Shown one piece after another: positions 34,465 to 42,656 of a DNA stretch of 64,000 nt. Made by a program: the position numbers and the translations under genes. The notes under the pieces are model-generated. The model worked only from the letters and a program-made list of their open reading frames with translations, was not told where the DNA came from and did no database searches. The DNA is from Cyclobacterium marinum DSM 745 (lineage in GTDB: Bacteria; Bacteroidota; Bacteroidia; Cytophagales; Cyclobacteriaceae), in assembly GCF_000222485.1 (NCBI RefSeq), contig NC_015914.1, forward strand, positions 4,260,001-4,324,000, written 5' to 3'. Position 1 is the stretch's first letter. Each line of letters starts with the position of its first letter.

Positions 34465-34686
34465 TTAAACTGTGCATGAATCTGTATTACATTTTTTTTC
34501 ATCACCTATCCAGGGTCTTCCCTTTTCATCGTAACATATGGTATTAGGTAAACCAGCTTGACAACACACCCAACTTGTACAACAACCCCCTTCGGCCTCC
34601 ACATTAAAGGAATTAAATAATCCCACACTCATGGCCACTACTCCCATGGCAACAGTAGCTTTCTGCAAAGTTATTTTCTTTTTCAT
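34465..34686 (-). CDS. NVEA-type Cys-rich peptide precursor 1
   Basis: This 73-residue product starts with a 31-residue leader almost identical to those at 42224 and 43820: MKKKITLQKATVAM, a hydrophobic run and FNSFNVEA. Then comes a variable Cys-rich tail with GGCCTSWVCCQAG and three more Cys (seven in all). The motif matches the NVEALA-type small proteins of Bacteroidota, whose function is unknown. The leader resembles a secretion signal, and the tail could be disulfide-bonded or modified. A conserved 5' region with LytTR-type repeats precedes it. Confidence 0.85.
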   Translation of the reverse strand: MKKKITLQKATVAMGVVAMSVGLFNSFNVEAEGGCCTSWVCCQAGLPNTICYDEKGRPWIGDEKKCNTDSCTV

Positions 34687-34768
34687 GCTATTTTTTGGTT
34701 TATGGTTAAAAGATGTTTTAATTAAACCAATTAAATTTATTTTTCATAAAGAGATAATTATATTTATT

Positions 34769-34796
34769 GTGAACTGGCTGCTTTTTCCCGTGAACT
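34769..34796 (-). promoter_or_regulatory. LytTR-type direct repeat upstream of peptide gene 1
   Basis: On the minus strand AGTTCAC occurs twice (plus-strand GTGAACT at 34769 and 34790), 21 bp apart start to start. LytTR regulators bind two direct repeats spaced by two helical turns with a GTT core. The nearer repeat is 83 bp before the start codon, exactly as at the two other peptide genes. A LytTR protein is encoded at 35763-36122. Confidence 0.68.
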
Positions 34797-34885
34797 AGCG
34801 GTTTTATCGGACGTGGTGAGTTGGAGAAGGTTTTATGTAGTGATGTGGTAATTGAAGATTAGTGAAAGAAACTGGGTTTTAGGTA

Positions 34886-35785
34886 TTATTTGTAATTTAG
34901 CTTGATCCTCATTTCCTTTGTTAACTCCTTAAACATTTCTTTTTCCCTTATGGGCCACTGTTCAAAGGGTGGGAGGTACTCTACCTTGGTTGCATTCGAC
35001 TTTTGATTCATGATATGGTTTATTTTGTTCCAATCTGCATCCCTTTTTTCGGTTAATTTCAAAAATTCTATAACTTGTAAAATTGTTTTTTCCCTGATAG
35101 ACTGGTTTTTTGAAAAGAAATCTTCGTACTTAATTTGTAGGGAATTTTCACTGTTTTGCAAGGATTCCTGAATAATGCTATTGACTTTATTCCAGTACCA
35201 GGCTATTTTGTGAACCCGGTTGAAATCGGGCCATTCTTTTTCCCATCCATCGCCTGGAAAGTCCTTGGGGCAGATCCTTTTCCTGTGATCGTTTTCCCCA
35301 TAAAACAACATTTCCCCACCACTATCTTTTGGAGATTTAGCATAAAATGACCTGACGGAGTCTATTGGATTTCTGACTACATACAAAAACTTGATAGATG
35401 AAAATGTAGCCATTAGTTCCGGAATAAGGTATGCAGCGTGCGGATTTGATTCTATATAGGTGGTCTCTGGAGTGGAAAGCACTTGCTTTAGTAATGGTTT
35501 TCTGAATTCACATATATTTTGGCAGCTGACGTCAAAAATCAAATCTGTCCTAATTTTTTGCATACCCATGTCAAAAAAATCAGGTTGGGGCTCATGAACT
35601 GCATATACCTGACTGAAACAGGTATTAAAAAAATCCTGGAAAAAACGGGTGCCTGTTCTACCTGCACTGAGGATAAAAATTGTTTCTACCTCAATGCTTT
35701 CTTTGGGTTTTGACTTCCTGCTATTATTTCCAGTTTTATCTTTAAATAAACAAGAGATAGGATTAATTTGTATTTTCCAAGCCAT
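34886..35785 (-). CDS. Sulfotransferase-family protein
   Basis: This 299-residue cytoplasmic protein has the PAPS-binding loop (FILSAGRTGTRFFQDFF, a P-loop-like 5'-phosphosulfate motif) and the 3'-phosphate-binding segment (KFLYVVRNPIDSVRSFYAKS). It would transfer sulfate to a hydroxyl of a sugar, peptide or other acceptor. It overlaps the LytTR gene by 23 bp, so the two are translationally coupled. Placed in a peptide-modification-like operon with three glycosyltransferases, sulfation of a glycan or peptide is plausible but not shown. The frame is intact. Confidence 0.82.
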   Translation of the reverse strand: MAWKIQINPISCLFKDKTGNNSRKSKPKESIEVETIFILSAGRTGTRFFQDFFNTCFSQVYAVHEPQPDFFDMGMQKIRTDLIFDVSCQNICEFRKPLLKQVLSTPETTYIESNPHAAYLIPELMATFSSIKFLYVVRNPIDSVRSFYAKSPKDSGGEMLFYGENDHRKRICPKDFPGDGWEKEWPDFNRVHKIAWYWNKVNSIIQESLQNSENSLQIKYEDFFSKNQSIREKTILQVIEFLKLTEKRDADWNKINHIMNQKSNATKVEYLPPFEQWPIREKEMFKELTKEMRIKLNYK

Positions 35786-36122
35786 TATTTAGTTGGTTTA
35801 GTAGAATCATTTTCTTTTTTATTTCAGTCCATTTTGATTTGGCCACCTTAAGGCGAAAATCGTTTTGCATAATTATTTCCCTTTTTTTTACTTGAAGAGA
35901 ATAGATTAAATTTACATTTACTATGCAGTTTCGGTTTATTTTGAAAAAGTTTTCCGGCAACTTATCTTCCATACTTTTAAGAGAAGAACAGAAAGAATGG
36001 CTGTTTTTATTCAAACAAAAGACCGTGAGCAGGTAATCATTTACTAAAAAATGCGTTATTTTTTTCAACTCTAGTTTTAGTATGGTTTGGCTGCATTTGA
36101 GAATTAAATAGGAGGTTTCCAT
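35763..36122 (-). CDS. Stand-alone LytTR DNA-binding regulator
   Basis: This 119-residue protein consists almost wholly of a LytTR domain: KKITHFLVNDYLLTVFC, SLKSMEDKLPENFFKINRNC, IVNVNLIYSL and the closing FRLKVAKSKWTEIKKK. There is no receiver domain, so activity may be set by expression level or another ligand. Direct repeats of the LytTR type with 21-bp spacing sit upstream of all three peptide genes, the obvious targets. The gene lies in the tailoring operon, between the broken glycosyltransferase and the sulfotransferase. Confidence 0.88.
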   Translation of the reverse strand: METSYLILKCSQTILKLELKKITHFLVNDYLLTVFCLNKNSHSFCSSLKSMEDKLPENFFKINRNCIVNVNLIYSLQVKKREIIMQNDFRLKVAKSKWTEIKKKMILLNQLNNGLENTN

Positions 36123-36338
36123 AAAAAATATTTAGTAGTATAACTATATTGTTAAAGTAAAAAAAAATAGAATTTAACAAAATAATAGGTGTTAATTTGA
36201 CATTTGTATTGGAATTACATTTTTAATCTCAGAATTATGTAATAGACGATCTATTTTCTATTACCGATTAAAATTTATTTGTATATATTTTTTGTTTAAT
36301 CAGTGCTTTTAAACAAAAATATTTGAGTCCTAAATGAC

Positions 36339-37580
36339 TTATAGCAGATCAGTATATATTTTTTCCAGTTTTTTACCTAAATGGAAGTTGTCAAACTTGT
36401 GTTCTATAAATTTTCTACCACTATTTCCCATATCCTTTCTAACCCTTGGATGTTCAATAAGGTATTTCATTTTTATTTGAAGGGCATTGATATCTTTTTC
36501 GGGAACTAGGTATCCAGTGATGCCATCCATTACTCCTTCAGGTATCCCATTGTGTAAGGTAGCAATTACCGGTAATTGCATGGCTTGGGCTTCCTGAAGT
36601 ACCAGACCCTGTCCTTCAGAATTGCCATCACTCGCCGTAATGCTAGGAAGTACAAAAATGTCGGAATTTCTGTAAAAATTGATAATGTCAGCCTTTTTTT
36701 TCTCTCCATGAAAGAAAACCTTTTCCTCCAATCCAAGAAAGGTTACCAGTTCCATTAAAGGTTTCATCAATTCACCATCGCCCACGATGTCATAAAAGGT
36801 ATTTGGGTGAAGTTCTACAAGCTGGTGAAAAGCTGAGATGGATTAGTACAATCCTTTTTTCTCTACTAATCGCGCAACCCTTAACAGTCGAATGCAATTT
36901 TTGTCTGTTTTCTGCTTATAAGGTATAAATTCTCCAGGATTCACACCAATGGGCAAAACCACAATTTTATTCTTGTCAAATCCAGCTGAAATTGCATTTT
37001 CCCTGATAAAATTAGAAATGACAATAAATATATCGCTATTGGAAAACAGGTTTTGATAATAGTTTTCACCCATTGCCCGATGAGTGATATCATAGCCATA
37101 AAAGGTGGTGAGCATTTTACCATCTAAAAGTCCTAGTGATCTCACAAAAACTGCTCTCAAGCCGGTAGGGCCAAAATGACAATGAATAATATCATATTTA
37201 TTTTTTGATATAAATGGATAGAAGAGAGAAATCAAATATAACCGACGTATCATATCCTGATTGCGGTAAAAATCCTGAGAATCAAGTAACTTAACCAATT
37301 TTCGAACAGCCTACTTAATATTTACCAACACAAAGAATTTTAGCCAAGCCCATATTTTGTTTTGGGGTACTTTAGGTGGATAAAAAGTACGCTGGAGTAA
37401 TCCTAATCGGTGAATCTCATCATGTACTTTAGTTTCTTCAGACTTGCCTGCCGGAAAAATATCCACCTTATGGCCTGCCTCAATCAAATAACTAATTTGG
37501 TTGAGTATAAATGTTTCGGATAATTTGGGGAAACGCTCAACTAAGAACGCAATTTTTAATTTTTTTGAAGTTTCATTCAT
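36339..37580 (-). pseudogene. GT4-family glycosyltransferase with two in-frame stop codons
   Basis: One continuous frame from 37580 to 36339 (411 sense codons) encodes a GT-B glycosyltransferase. The N-terminal part has AFLVERFPKLSETFILNQI, the middle HCHFGPTGLRA and GYDITHR, and the C-terminal part GDGELMKPLMEL, VLPSITASDGNSEGQG and LVLQEAQAMQLPV (the GT4 EX7E-like region). It is interrupted by TAG (37311-37313) and TAA (36843-36845) with no frameshift. Downstream residues still fit the family, as in SISAFHQLVELHPNTFYDIV after the second stop. So the decay is recent, or the stops are read through or are sequence errors. It lies between the FkbM and LytTR genes. Confidence 0.85.
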
Positions 37581-37583
37581 TTT

Positions 37584-38363
37584 CTAAAGCTTGTTTTTAA
37601 GTGACTCGATGGAATGAAAGTCAAGAAGGTATTTTATGTCTTTTTTAGATAATTCGTTATATCCGACTTTTGAAAAGCACAAAAAGTCCCCCTCAAACTG
37701 ATAAACCTGATAGTCATTGTAAAGTAATAAAAGTGCTGCTTTTAATTCTTCCCGGTTCAAGTGTTTCATTTCAAATAATATAAGAGAGGGTTTAAATCTG
37801 GTCAAATCCAATTGTCTAAGTATTTTCCAGTCGTGGCCTTCACAATCTATCCGCAATAGATCGATTTGTTGAATTCCATGCTTTTGAAGCAAAGTTTTCA
37901 GGGTAATTCCCTTTATGCTTGTGGAAACAATAAAGGGGGTTAAAATACCGTTCAGATGTTTACTGATATGGTTTTTGTCAAAGGAGCCCAATTGGTCATA
38001 CCAGTCCGGAAGATTGCCTAGGATGTATTTGGCCTTTTGGTCTACCCAATAAAATTCCTGCCTTGTGCCATTATTGATGGCGGTGTTTTCGAATAAAAAC
38101 CTAGTTGAATCGGGGTAATGGGTCTTTAGTTTTTCAAATAGGTAGGGAACGGGCTCTACGAAAAGCATTTTCCATTTTTTATTTTTTAAAATAGACTTAT
38201 GAAGTGGGTCTTTGGTTTTGCCGTCATTGGCTCCAATTTGTACTACCGTCCAGTTTTTCTTATTCCCAGTAATATGAATCCAGTACTCAACCTGGGATTT
38301 AATCTTCAATTTAGGATTCAATTTTTTAGTTAAATTTGTAAAATAATTTAAGATTGAGACCAT
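37584..38363 (-). CDS. FkbM-family methyltransferase
   Basis: This 259-residue protein has the SAM-binding Rossmann start (WTVVQIGANDGKTKDPLHKS), the acidic segment LFVEPVPYLFEKLK and the FkbM core (LLRIDCEGHDWKILRQLDL, PSLILFEMKHL). Members O-methylate sugars or polyketides. It overlaps the upstream glycosyltransferase gene by 16 bp, so both belong to one operon. Methylation of a glycan attached by the neighbouring transferases is a reasonable inference. Confidence 0.86.
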   Translation of the reverse strand: MVSILNYFTNLTKKLNPKLKIKSQVEYWIHITGNKKNWTVVQIGANDGKTKDPLHKSILKNKKWKMLFVEPVPYLFEKLKTHYPDSTRFLFENTAINNGTRQEFYWVDQKAKYILGNLPDWYDQLGSFDKNHISKHLNGILTPFIVSTSIKGITLKTLLQKHGIQQIDLLRIDCEGHDWKILRQLDLTRFKPSLILFEMKHLNREELKAALLLLYNDYQVYQFEGDFLCFSKVGYNELSKKDIKYLLDFHSIESLKNKL

Positions 38364-39130
38364 TCTTGGATTTTGTTGTTTAACTCCTTTTTCCCCAGTG
38401 ATTTAATATAAAGAATGTCGTTCCATTTTCCCTGGTCTTCACGATTACTATGGAAACTACTATTGATTCCACGAGGATGAGAAAGATGGAACAAGGGTCC
38501 GTCTATGCGGTTATGATTGTAACCTAGCCCTTTCCATCGGTGTATTCGCTCTCCATCTTCCCTTCCCCACCCGTAAAAGTTCGGGTTTTCAATCCCCGTT
38601 GCCTTGTAATCCTGAAGGTTTGCAAGAAAAGCACCACCTATGGGGTCAGGTCCATACATTGACATCATTTTAGCTTTGTGTGAAGTAAATACTGTAAGAT
38701 CCCGATTTTTTATAAAAATTTCCCTAAGGATCATACCCGTATCTAAAAATTCTTTGGCATAGGGAAAAACGAAACTTGATTCGCCATCTTTCATGCATTT
38801 TAGGGCTGCTATGATTTGTTTTGGTGGAATGATAACATCACAGTCCCAAATTGCTACAAATGGTGTCTTAGAAAACCCTACCAATGTATTGATGTATTTT
38901 GTCCGGTGGAAGATATCGTCCCTATCTTCTTCAAACCAATAATTTATTTTATTCCCTGCTAAAGCAGAAATAATCCCGGTTTTATAAGCGGAAGCTTCAA
39001 GGACTAAAATAGGAGAGCGTAAGTGATGGTGTAGAAAGTCTATCACCACCATTAGGTTTTCCAACCGAATGACTGAATCCAACCGGACAGGAATAAGAAA
39101 GCTGATATCTTGCAGAGACGCTTTATTCAT
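38348..39130 (-). CDS. Glycosyltransferase with galactosyltransferase-like (GT7-C-type) features
   Basis: This 260-residue GT-A-fold enzyme starts ISFLIPVRLDSVIRLENL. It has a DxD motif (FVAIWDCDVIIPP) and the GT7-C-type block PIGGAFLANLQDYK, followed by NFYGWGREDGERIHRW, which binds metal and acceptor. It overlaps the LanC-like gene by 8 bp and the FkbM gene by 16 bp, so it is in the same operon. The acceptor is unknown. A glycan on the Cys-rich peptides or on the cell surface is possible. Confidence 0.82.
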   Translation of the reverse strand: MNKASLQDISFLIPVRLDSVIRLENLMVVIDFLHHHLRSPILVLEASAYKTGIISALAGNKINYWFEEDRDDIFHRTKYINTLVGFSKTPFVAIWDCDVIIPPKQIIAALKCMKDGESSFVFPYAKEFLDTGMILREIFIKNRDLTVFTSHKAKMMSMYGPDPIGGAFLANLQDYKATGIENPNFYGWGREDGERIHRWKGLGYNHNRIDGPLFHLSHPRGINSSFHSNREDQGKWNDILYIKSLGKKELNNKIQEWSQS

Positions 39131-40187
39131 GTTGAGGATCTTTAATTTGTTTCAAAAAAAGGAGAGCGTAATGAATTCCTGTAATTCCGTAAATAAACCC
39201 CATTTCGTTTTCTGGATTTTTTTCGGTGGCTCTCCAATACTCGGATTTCTCCAGATGTTGCATCGCTAGTTGTACGTTTTTTTCATCATTAAACAAGCCC
39301 TTCCAATCATCTATTTCCAACCCTACTTGCTTGTCTAATAAAATCAAACCGGAAAGACCGTTTTCTACATACAGGCTTTTATTTGCAAGCCTAAAAGAAG
39401 TGATTGAAGCACTATTTAATTTTTCTTGCAGAAGTCGGGTGTGTGCTGACCAATCCTCATGTGCCACCTTGCTCATTCCGTAAAGCAAACTGAGACAGTT
39501 TCCTAAATTTTGGGGAATCAAGGAAAGCAGCAGAGGAGAAATGTTTCGAATCATTTGTCGGGTTTTGTTGGGCATTATGTTCAGGCGGTTGATTTCACCC
39601 AACACATACAGGTAATTGGGTAGGTCCCAGAATAGGTTAAATTCTTTTGGCTCAGTAAAATTGCCCCTGTTTTCTTCGGCCATTAGGTGGATGCGGTTGA
39701 TCAGTAAAACTGCAAGAGAAGTGAATATTTCACTGTTTACCTTCTCTGGCGCATTTTTAGGCTGGACTGAAACACGGTCGAGGATATAGATCAGGTAGCC
39801 TAATATTCCACGCTTTAAGCCAAATTCAAGCTCGTTCGTTTTTTCAGAAATAACCTTGAAAAGGATTGTGTCTATTTCCATTAGCAATTCATCGGCATTA
39901 CCCTCCAAATAACCTCTTTTGATTAATTGGTTAATTCCCCAGGCAATTCCGGCCAGTCCATTGTCAAATGAGGTCGGCATCGGGTTTTGGTGAATAAAAT
40001 TGTACCCCTCTTGTAGTAAATGTTCCGCTGCATGCTGGTATTTTAGTTCTTCGCACTGTTGAAAGGCTTCGAAGAAGTAAAGGCAAAGGCCAAACTTGCC
40101 TTTAAAGAGTCCAGGATTTTCGAGGCTGGTGTAATGTCCCAACAATAGCTCATCTCGTGTATGGAAAAGTTGTGTAACCTTATTCAT
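39123..40187 (-). CDS. LanC-like alpha/alpha-toroid protein, zinc ligands not seen
   Basis: This 354-residue protein has the repeating Gly-rich turns of the LanC family: FKGKFGLCLYFFEAF, SFDNGLAGIAWGINQLI, GLKRGILGYLIY, YVENGLSGLILL and MGFIYGITGIHYALLFL. True LanC cyclases bind zinc with a Cys and a Cys-His pair in the last third. I do not see the CHG motif, so classical thioether formation is doubtful. LanC-like proteins without ligands may act in binding or in another reaction. Its ATG overlaps the stop of the extended glycosyltransferase frame upstream (ATGAATAA). Confidence 0.75.
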   Translation of the reverse strand: MNKVTQLFHTRDELLLGHYTSLENPGLFKGKFGLCLYFFEAFQQCEELKYQHAAEHLLQEGYNFIHQNPMPTSFDNGLAGIAWGINQLIKRGYLEGNADELLMEIDTILFKVISEKTNELEFGLKRGILGYLIYILDRVSVQPKNAPEKVNSEIFTSLAVLLINRIHLMAEENRGNFTEPKEFNLFWDLPNYLYVLGEINRLNIMPNKTRQMIRNISPLLLSLIPQNLGNCLSLLYGMSKVAHEDWSAHTRLLQEKLNSASITSFRLANKSLYVENGLSGLILLDKQVGLEIDDWKGLFNDEKNVQLAMQHLEKSEYWRATEKNPENEMGFIYGITGIHYALLFLKQIKDPQHE

Positions 40188-40977
40188 CTGTTATTTTTAC
40201 AGGGTGGTAAAGTTTATTTTTCAAATTCCCTGTTTTTTCGAAAACGGGTCTCCATCGCATGGTGCCGTCGGAAAGTATACCTCTTTTGTTAGGTGTATTT
40301 TCCGAATAAAATTTGTTTTCAAGGCCTTCGGGTACAAATTCCCCTTACCCACCAAAGTCTTGGATGGAAAATCCACTTTCATAAAGCAGGGTAGGAATGA
40401 GTACTTCATGATGCCCACACCACTTGCTTAAGAGTGCTTTGTGAAGTAATTCTAAAGCTTGACGTGAAATTCGGTAGATGGGGTTAAAGGACCGGATCCG
40501 TTGCTCTTGTGGGATAACGGTGTAGGGATGGGCCAGGGTAGGCCACCAAGGCCATTCCGGTTCTTCTTTATAGCGGCGGATATGACTACTGATAAAATCA
40601 GTGTCAATAGAGGAAAAATCTTCAAAAAAGGATTTCCAATCCCCCGAGAATTCCACGTCGTCTTCAATGCACCAATAGTAATCGTAATGTGGATGAGAAA
40701 GGTAGAATTTTAGCAAGGGGAAATGATTGCTACCCGGTACCAGGGTAAAGCCAAGTGGGAAATAATTCAAGGAGCTTAAGACTTCATCGTCAAAGATGTG
40801 CGTATTCACGTCTTCTAAGTTTGGATTAGAATTATCCCCTAGCAAATGGTACAACACCACTGTATCTCCCATATTTTGGGTAGCTGTAAACAGCTTATGG
40901 TAATTTTGAATTAAAGGGAGTGAGGTTTTATTGGTGAGGATTAAAAAAGATTGTTTTAGCGAAGTATTTTTGCCCAT
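40180..40977 (-). pseudogene. Glycosyltransferase-like protein with one in-frame stop codon
   Basis: From 40977 the frame gives 210 residues ending IQDFGG, then TAA (40345-40347). The same frame continues for 54 sensible residues (GEFVPEGLENKFYSENTPNK, and later WRPVFEKTGNL) to a stop at 40180-40182, where it overlaps the LanC-like ATG. That overlap shows the longer frame is the original one. The N-terminal part has FLILTNKTSLPLIQNY and an acidic metal-site candidate, YYWCIEDDVEFSGDW. A decayed second copy of part of this gene lies at 33090-33150. The shortened product might still fold. Confidence 0.8.
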
Positions 40978-40984
40978 TGAGGTA

Positions 40985-42097
40985 TTATTTTAGGTCAGGT
41001 AAGTCAAAAACAGCAATTCCTGGATCTTCATCTGTGGTGATGCCATATAATTTTTGGGATTCCTCGTCTACCGCCAATCCTCTGATAGAAATATCCAATA
41101 TAAAATTACATTTAATTTTACCTTCCAGGTCAAATGCATAGATATCATTGGCGATTTCATTACTTTCCCTCAATTGTTTTTCGGTTTTATCAGAATATAA
41201 ACCAAAAATATAGTTTTTGGATATAGCAATGTCCAAATAGGCCAAGGGTTCGGCTATACCCACGATTAATTTATTAGATGAGCCACTGGAATTAGCAATT
41301 GTAAATTTGGGAATGTAATTGAAGGGGCCATCTGTAATGAAAATTTTTCCTTTCTCTTTGTTTAAAATTTCAATTCTATCTCTATAAACACCAGCAGATG
41401 CATAAACATTATTTATCTGGTTTCCTTTAAACCATCCCATATGTAAATCCGACATCATATAATTGGTTAGGTCTTCTCTGACTAAATGATCTTCCCATTT
41501 CCCATAATTCGCTAAGCGCCTTCCATCAATCGAAAATTCTACAAATTGATGGGGATCATTTACCATGCGGCACATAACTGTACTATCGGAGGACCAAGCC
41601 ATGGCCATGGCCATATAGAAGTCTCCTTCTTGTTTGATTTGATTTTTTGACAATGATGTGGTATCATCAAGGTCGAATTCTGAAAAATGCTTTGACATTG
41701 CGCTATAAACCCAGAAAGTATTATCATTGGCACCTAAATCAATTCCTGAGACGTCAGAAACTTCACCGGGTCCAAACCCTATTTTACCGAATGGCCGCAA
41801 ATATTTCATTTTTTTTGCATCGAGGACATGAATTGGAGGAAAATCTTCAGGTACCCTTCTGCTTTCGCCAATGATCAACTTATTGTTTTTAATGAAAATT
41901 TTAAGCGGCACTTTTATTTCCTCAAAAAAGTATTTTTTGCCAGCCAGGTTTACTGTTCTAGGTATCGTTTTTTCAGTAAAGCTTTTTACATTATCAGATT
42001 TCAATTTGTCTTCTGAACAATTCGATAAAGACAATAGTATAATGATTAACATTGCCGCATTTAATAAAACCTTATTTGATTTTTTAGTTAATTTCAC
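40985..42097 (-). CDS. TolB-like six-bladed beta-propeller lipoprotein
   Basis: This 370-residue protein has a lipoprotein signal (lipobox LSNC). Its mature part starts with a variable segment then FTEKTIPRTVNLAGKKYFF, followed by blades such as IHVLDAKKMKYLRPFGKIGF and GPGEVSDVSG, and ends KLYGITTDEDPGIAVFDLP. It is the paralogue of 33313-34401. It lies downstream of peptide gene 2, with a long-stem hairpin between, and 7 bp upstream of the glycosyltransferase-like gene. It thus links the peptide gene to the tailoring operon. Confidence 0.82.
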   Translation of the reverse strand: MKLTKKSNKVLLNAAMLIIILLSLSNCSEDKLKSDNVKSFTEKTIPRTVNLAGKKYFFEEIKVPLKIFIKNNKLIIGESRRVPEDFPPIHVLDAKKMKYLRPFGKIGFGPGEVSDVSGIDLGANDNTFWVYSAMSKHFSEFDLDDTTSLSKNQIKQEGDFYMAMAMAWSSDSTVMCRMVNDPHQFVEFSIDGRRLANYGKWEDHLVREDLTNYMMSDLHMGWFKGNQINNVYASAGVYRDRIEILNKEKGKIFITDGPFNYIPKFTIANSSGSSNKLIVGIAEPLAYLDIAISKNYIFGLYSDKTEKQLRESNEIANDIYAFDLEGKIKCNFILDISIRGLAVDEESQKLYGITTDEDPGIAVFDLPDLK

Positions 42098-42127
42098 AAC
42101 AGTATTAAATTTACAATTTGCTAAAAA

Positions 42128-42199
42128 GCTTCACGATAAACCGAAAGATTCTAACTAACCTAAATAAATCTAGATATAAAATAACTCTTATCGTGAAGC
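42128..42199 (-). terminator. Hairpin between peptide gene 2 and its propeller gene
   Basis: On the minus strand the perfect 12-bp arms GCTTCACGATAA and TTATCGTGAAGC, 48 nt apart, are followed by CTTTTT, so this can act as a partial intrinsic terminator. It would let the peptide be made in excess over the propeller and the tailoring enzymes. Confidence 0.62.
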
Positions 42200-42223
42200 C
42201 TTTTATTTACTATTTACCATAGA

Positions 42224-42445
42224 TTATTGATGATTCGTACAGGTATCACCTGGAAAATCTCTATCAACCGGTCTGTCCTCTGACCATACTATTCCAGATT
42301 CATCAGTACAGTATGAGGTGCCTGGGCAACACATATAGCCACAACCTCCATCTGCTTCTACATTAAAAGAATTAAATAATCCAACACTCATGGCCACAAC
42401 CCCAGCGGCCACCGTAGCTTTTTGTAAAGTTATTTTCTTTTTCAT
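42224..42445 (-). CDS. NVEA-type Cys-rich peptide precursor 2
   Basis: This 73-residue product has the shared leader (MKKKITLQKATVAA, hydrophobic run, FNSFNVEADGGC) then a tail with GYMCCPGTSYCTDESG and a final Cys near DTCTNHQ, five Cys in all. The leader and about 130 bp of 5' region are nearly identical to the other two peptide genes, while the tail diverges completely. That is the pattern of a precursor family under diversifying selection on the tail. LytTR-type repeats lie at 42528-42555. Confidence 0.85.
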   Translation of the reverse strand: MKKKITLQKATVAAGVVAMSVGLFNSFNVEADGGCGYMCCPGTSYCTDESGIVWSEDRPVDRDFPGDTCTNHQ

Positions 42446-42527
42446 GCTATTTTTTGGTTTATGGTTAAAAGATGTATTAATTAAACCAATTAAATTTATT
42501 TTTCATAAACGATTAATTATATTTATC

Positions 42528-42555
42528 GTGAACTGGTTGCTTTTTCCCGTGGATG
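42528..42555 (-). promoter_or_regulatory. LytTR-type direct repeat upstream of peptide gene 2
   Basis: The near repeat (plus-strand GTGAACT at 42528) and the far repeat (GTGGATG at 42549, two changes) are 21 bp apart. The spacer GGTTGCTTTTTCCC is almost the same as at 34776. The near repeat is again 83 bp from the start codon. The weaker far repeat may lower regulator binding. Confidence 0.62.
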
Positions 42556-42561
42556 GGCATA

Positions 42562-42640
42562 TTTATTGGATATGGTGATGTAGTGATCTTGTGATGTAGT
42601 GATTGGGTGATAGAGTGACCTTGTAATCTACTGGAGGTGA
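42562..42640. repeat. Degenerate GTGATSTRGTG short tandem repeat
   Basis: GGTGATGTAGTGATCTTG is followed by TGATGTAGTGATTGGGTGA and weaker units. It is the same motif as at 33015, 44248 and 44868. It lies directly upstream of the LytTR-type repeats of peptide gene 2 and after the end of propeller gene 3. Confidence 0.55.
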
Positions 42641-42656
42641 GTTCTTAAGGAATTGG

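Noticed and set aside
39123..40187. A classical class I lanthipeptide system
   Set aside because: No LanB-type dehydratase is present, LanC zinc ligands are not seen, and the tails are not Ser/Thr-rich cores of the usual kind.
36339..40977. Genetic recoding (TAA or TAG read as amino acids) as a genome-wide rule
   Set aside because: All intact genes in the window end with normal TAA, TAG or TGA; only a few tailoring genes have internal stops.
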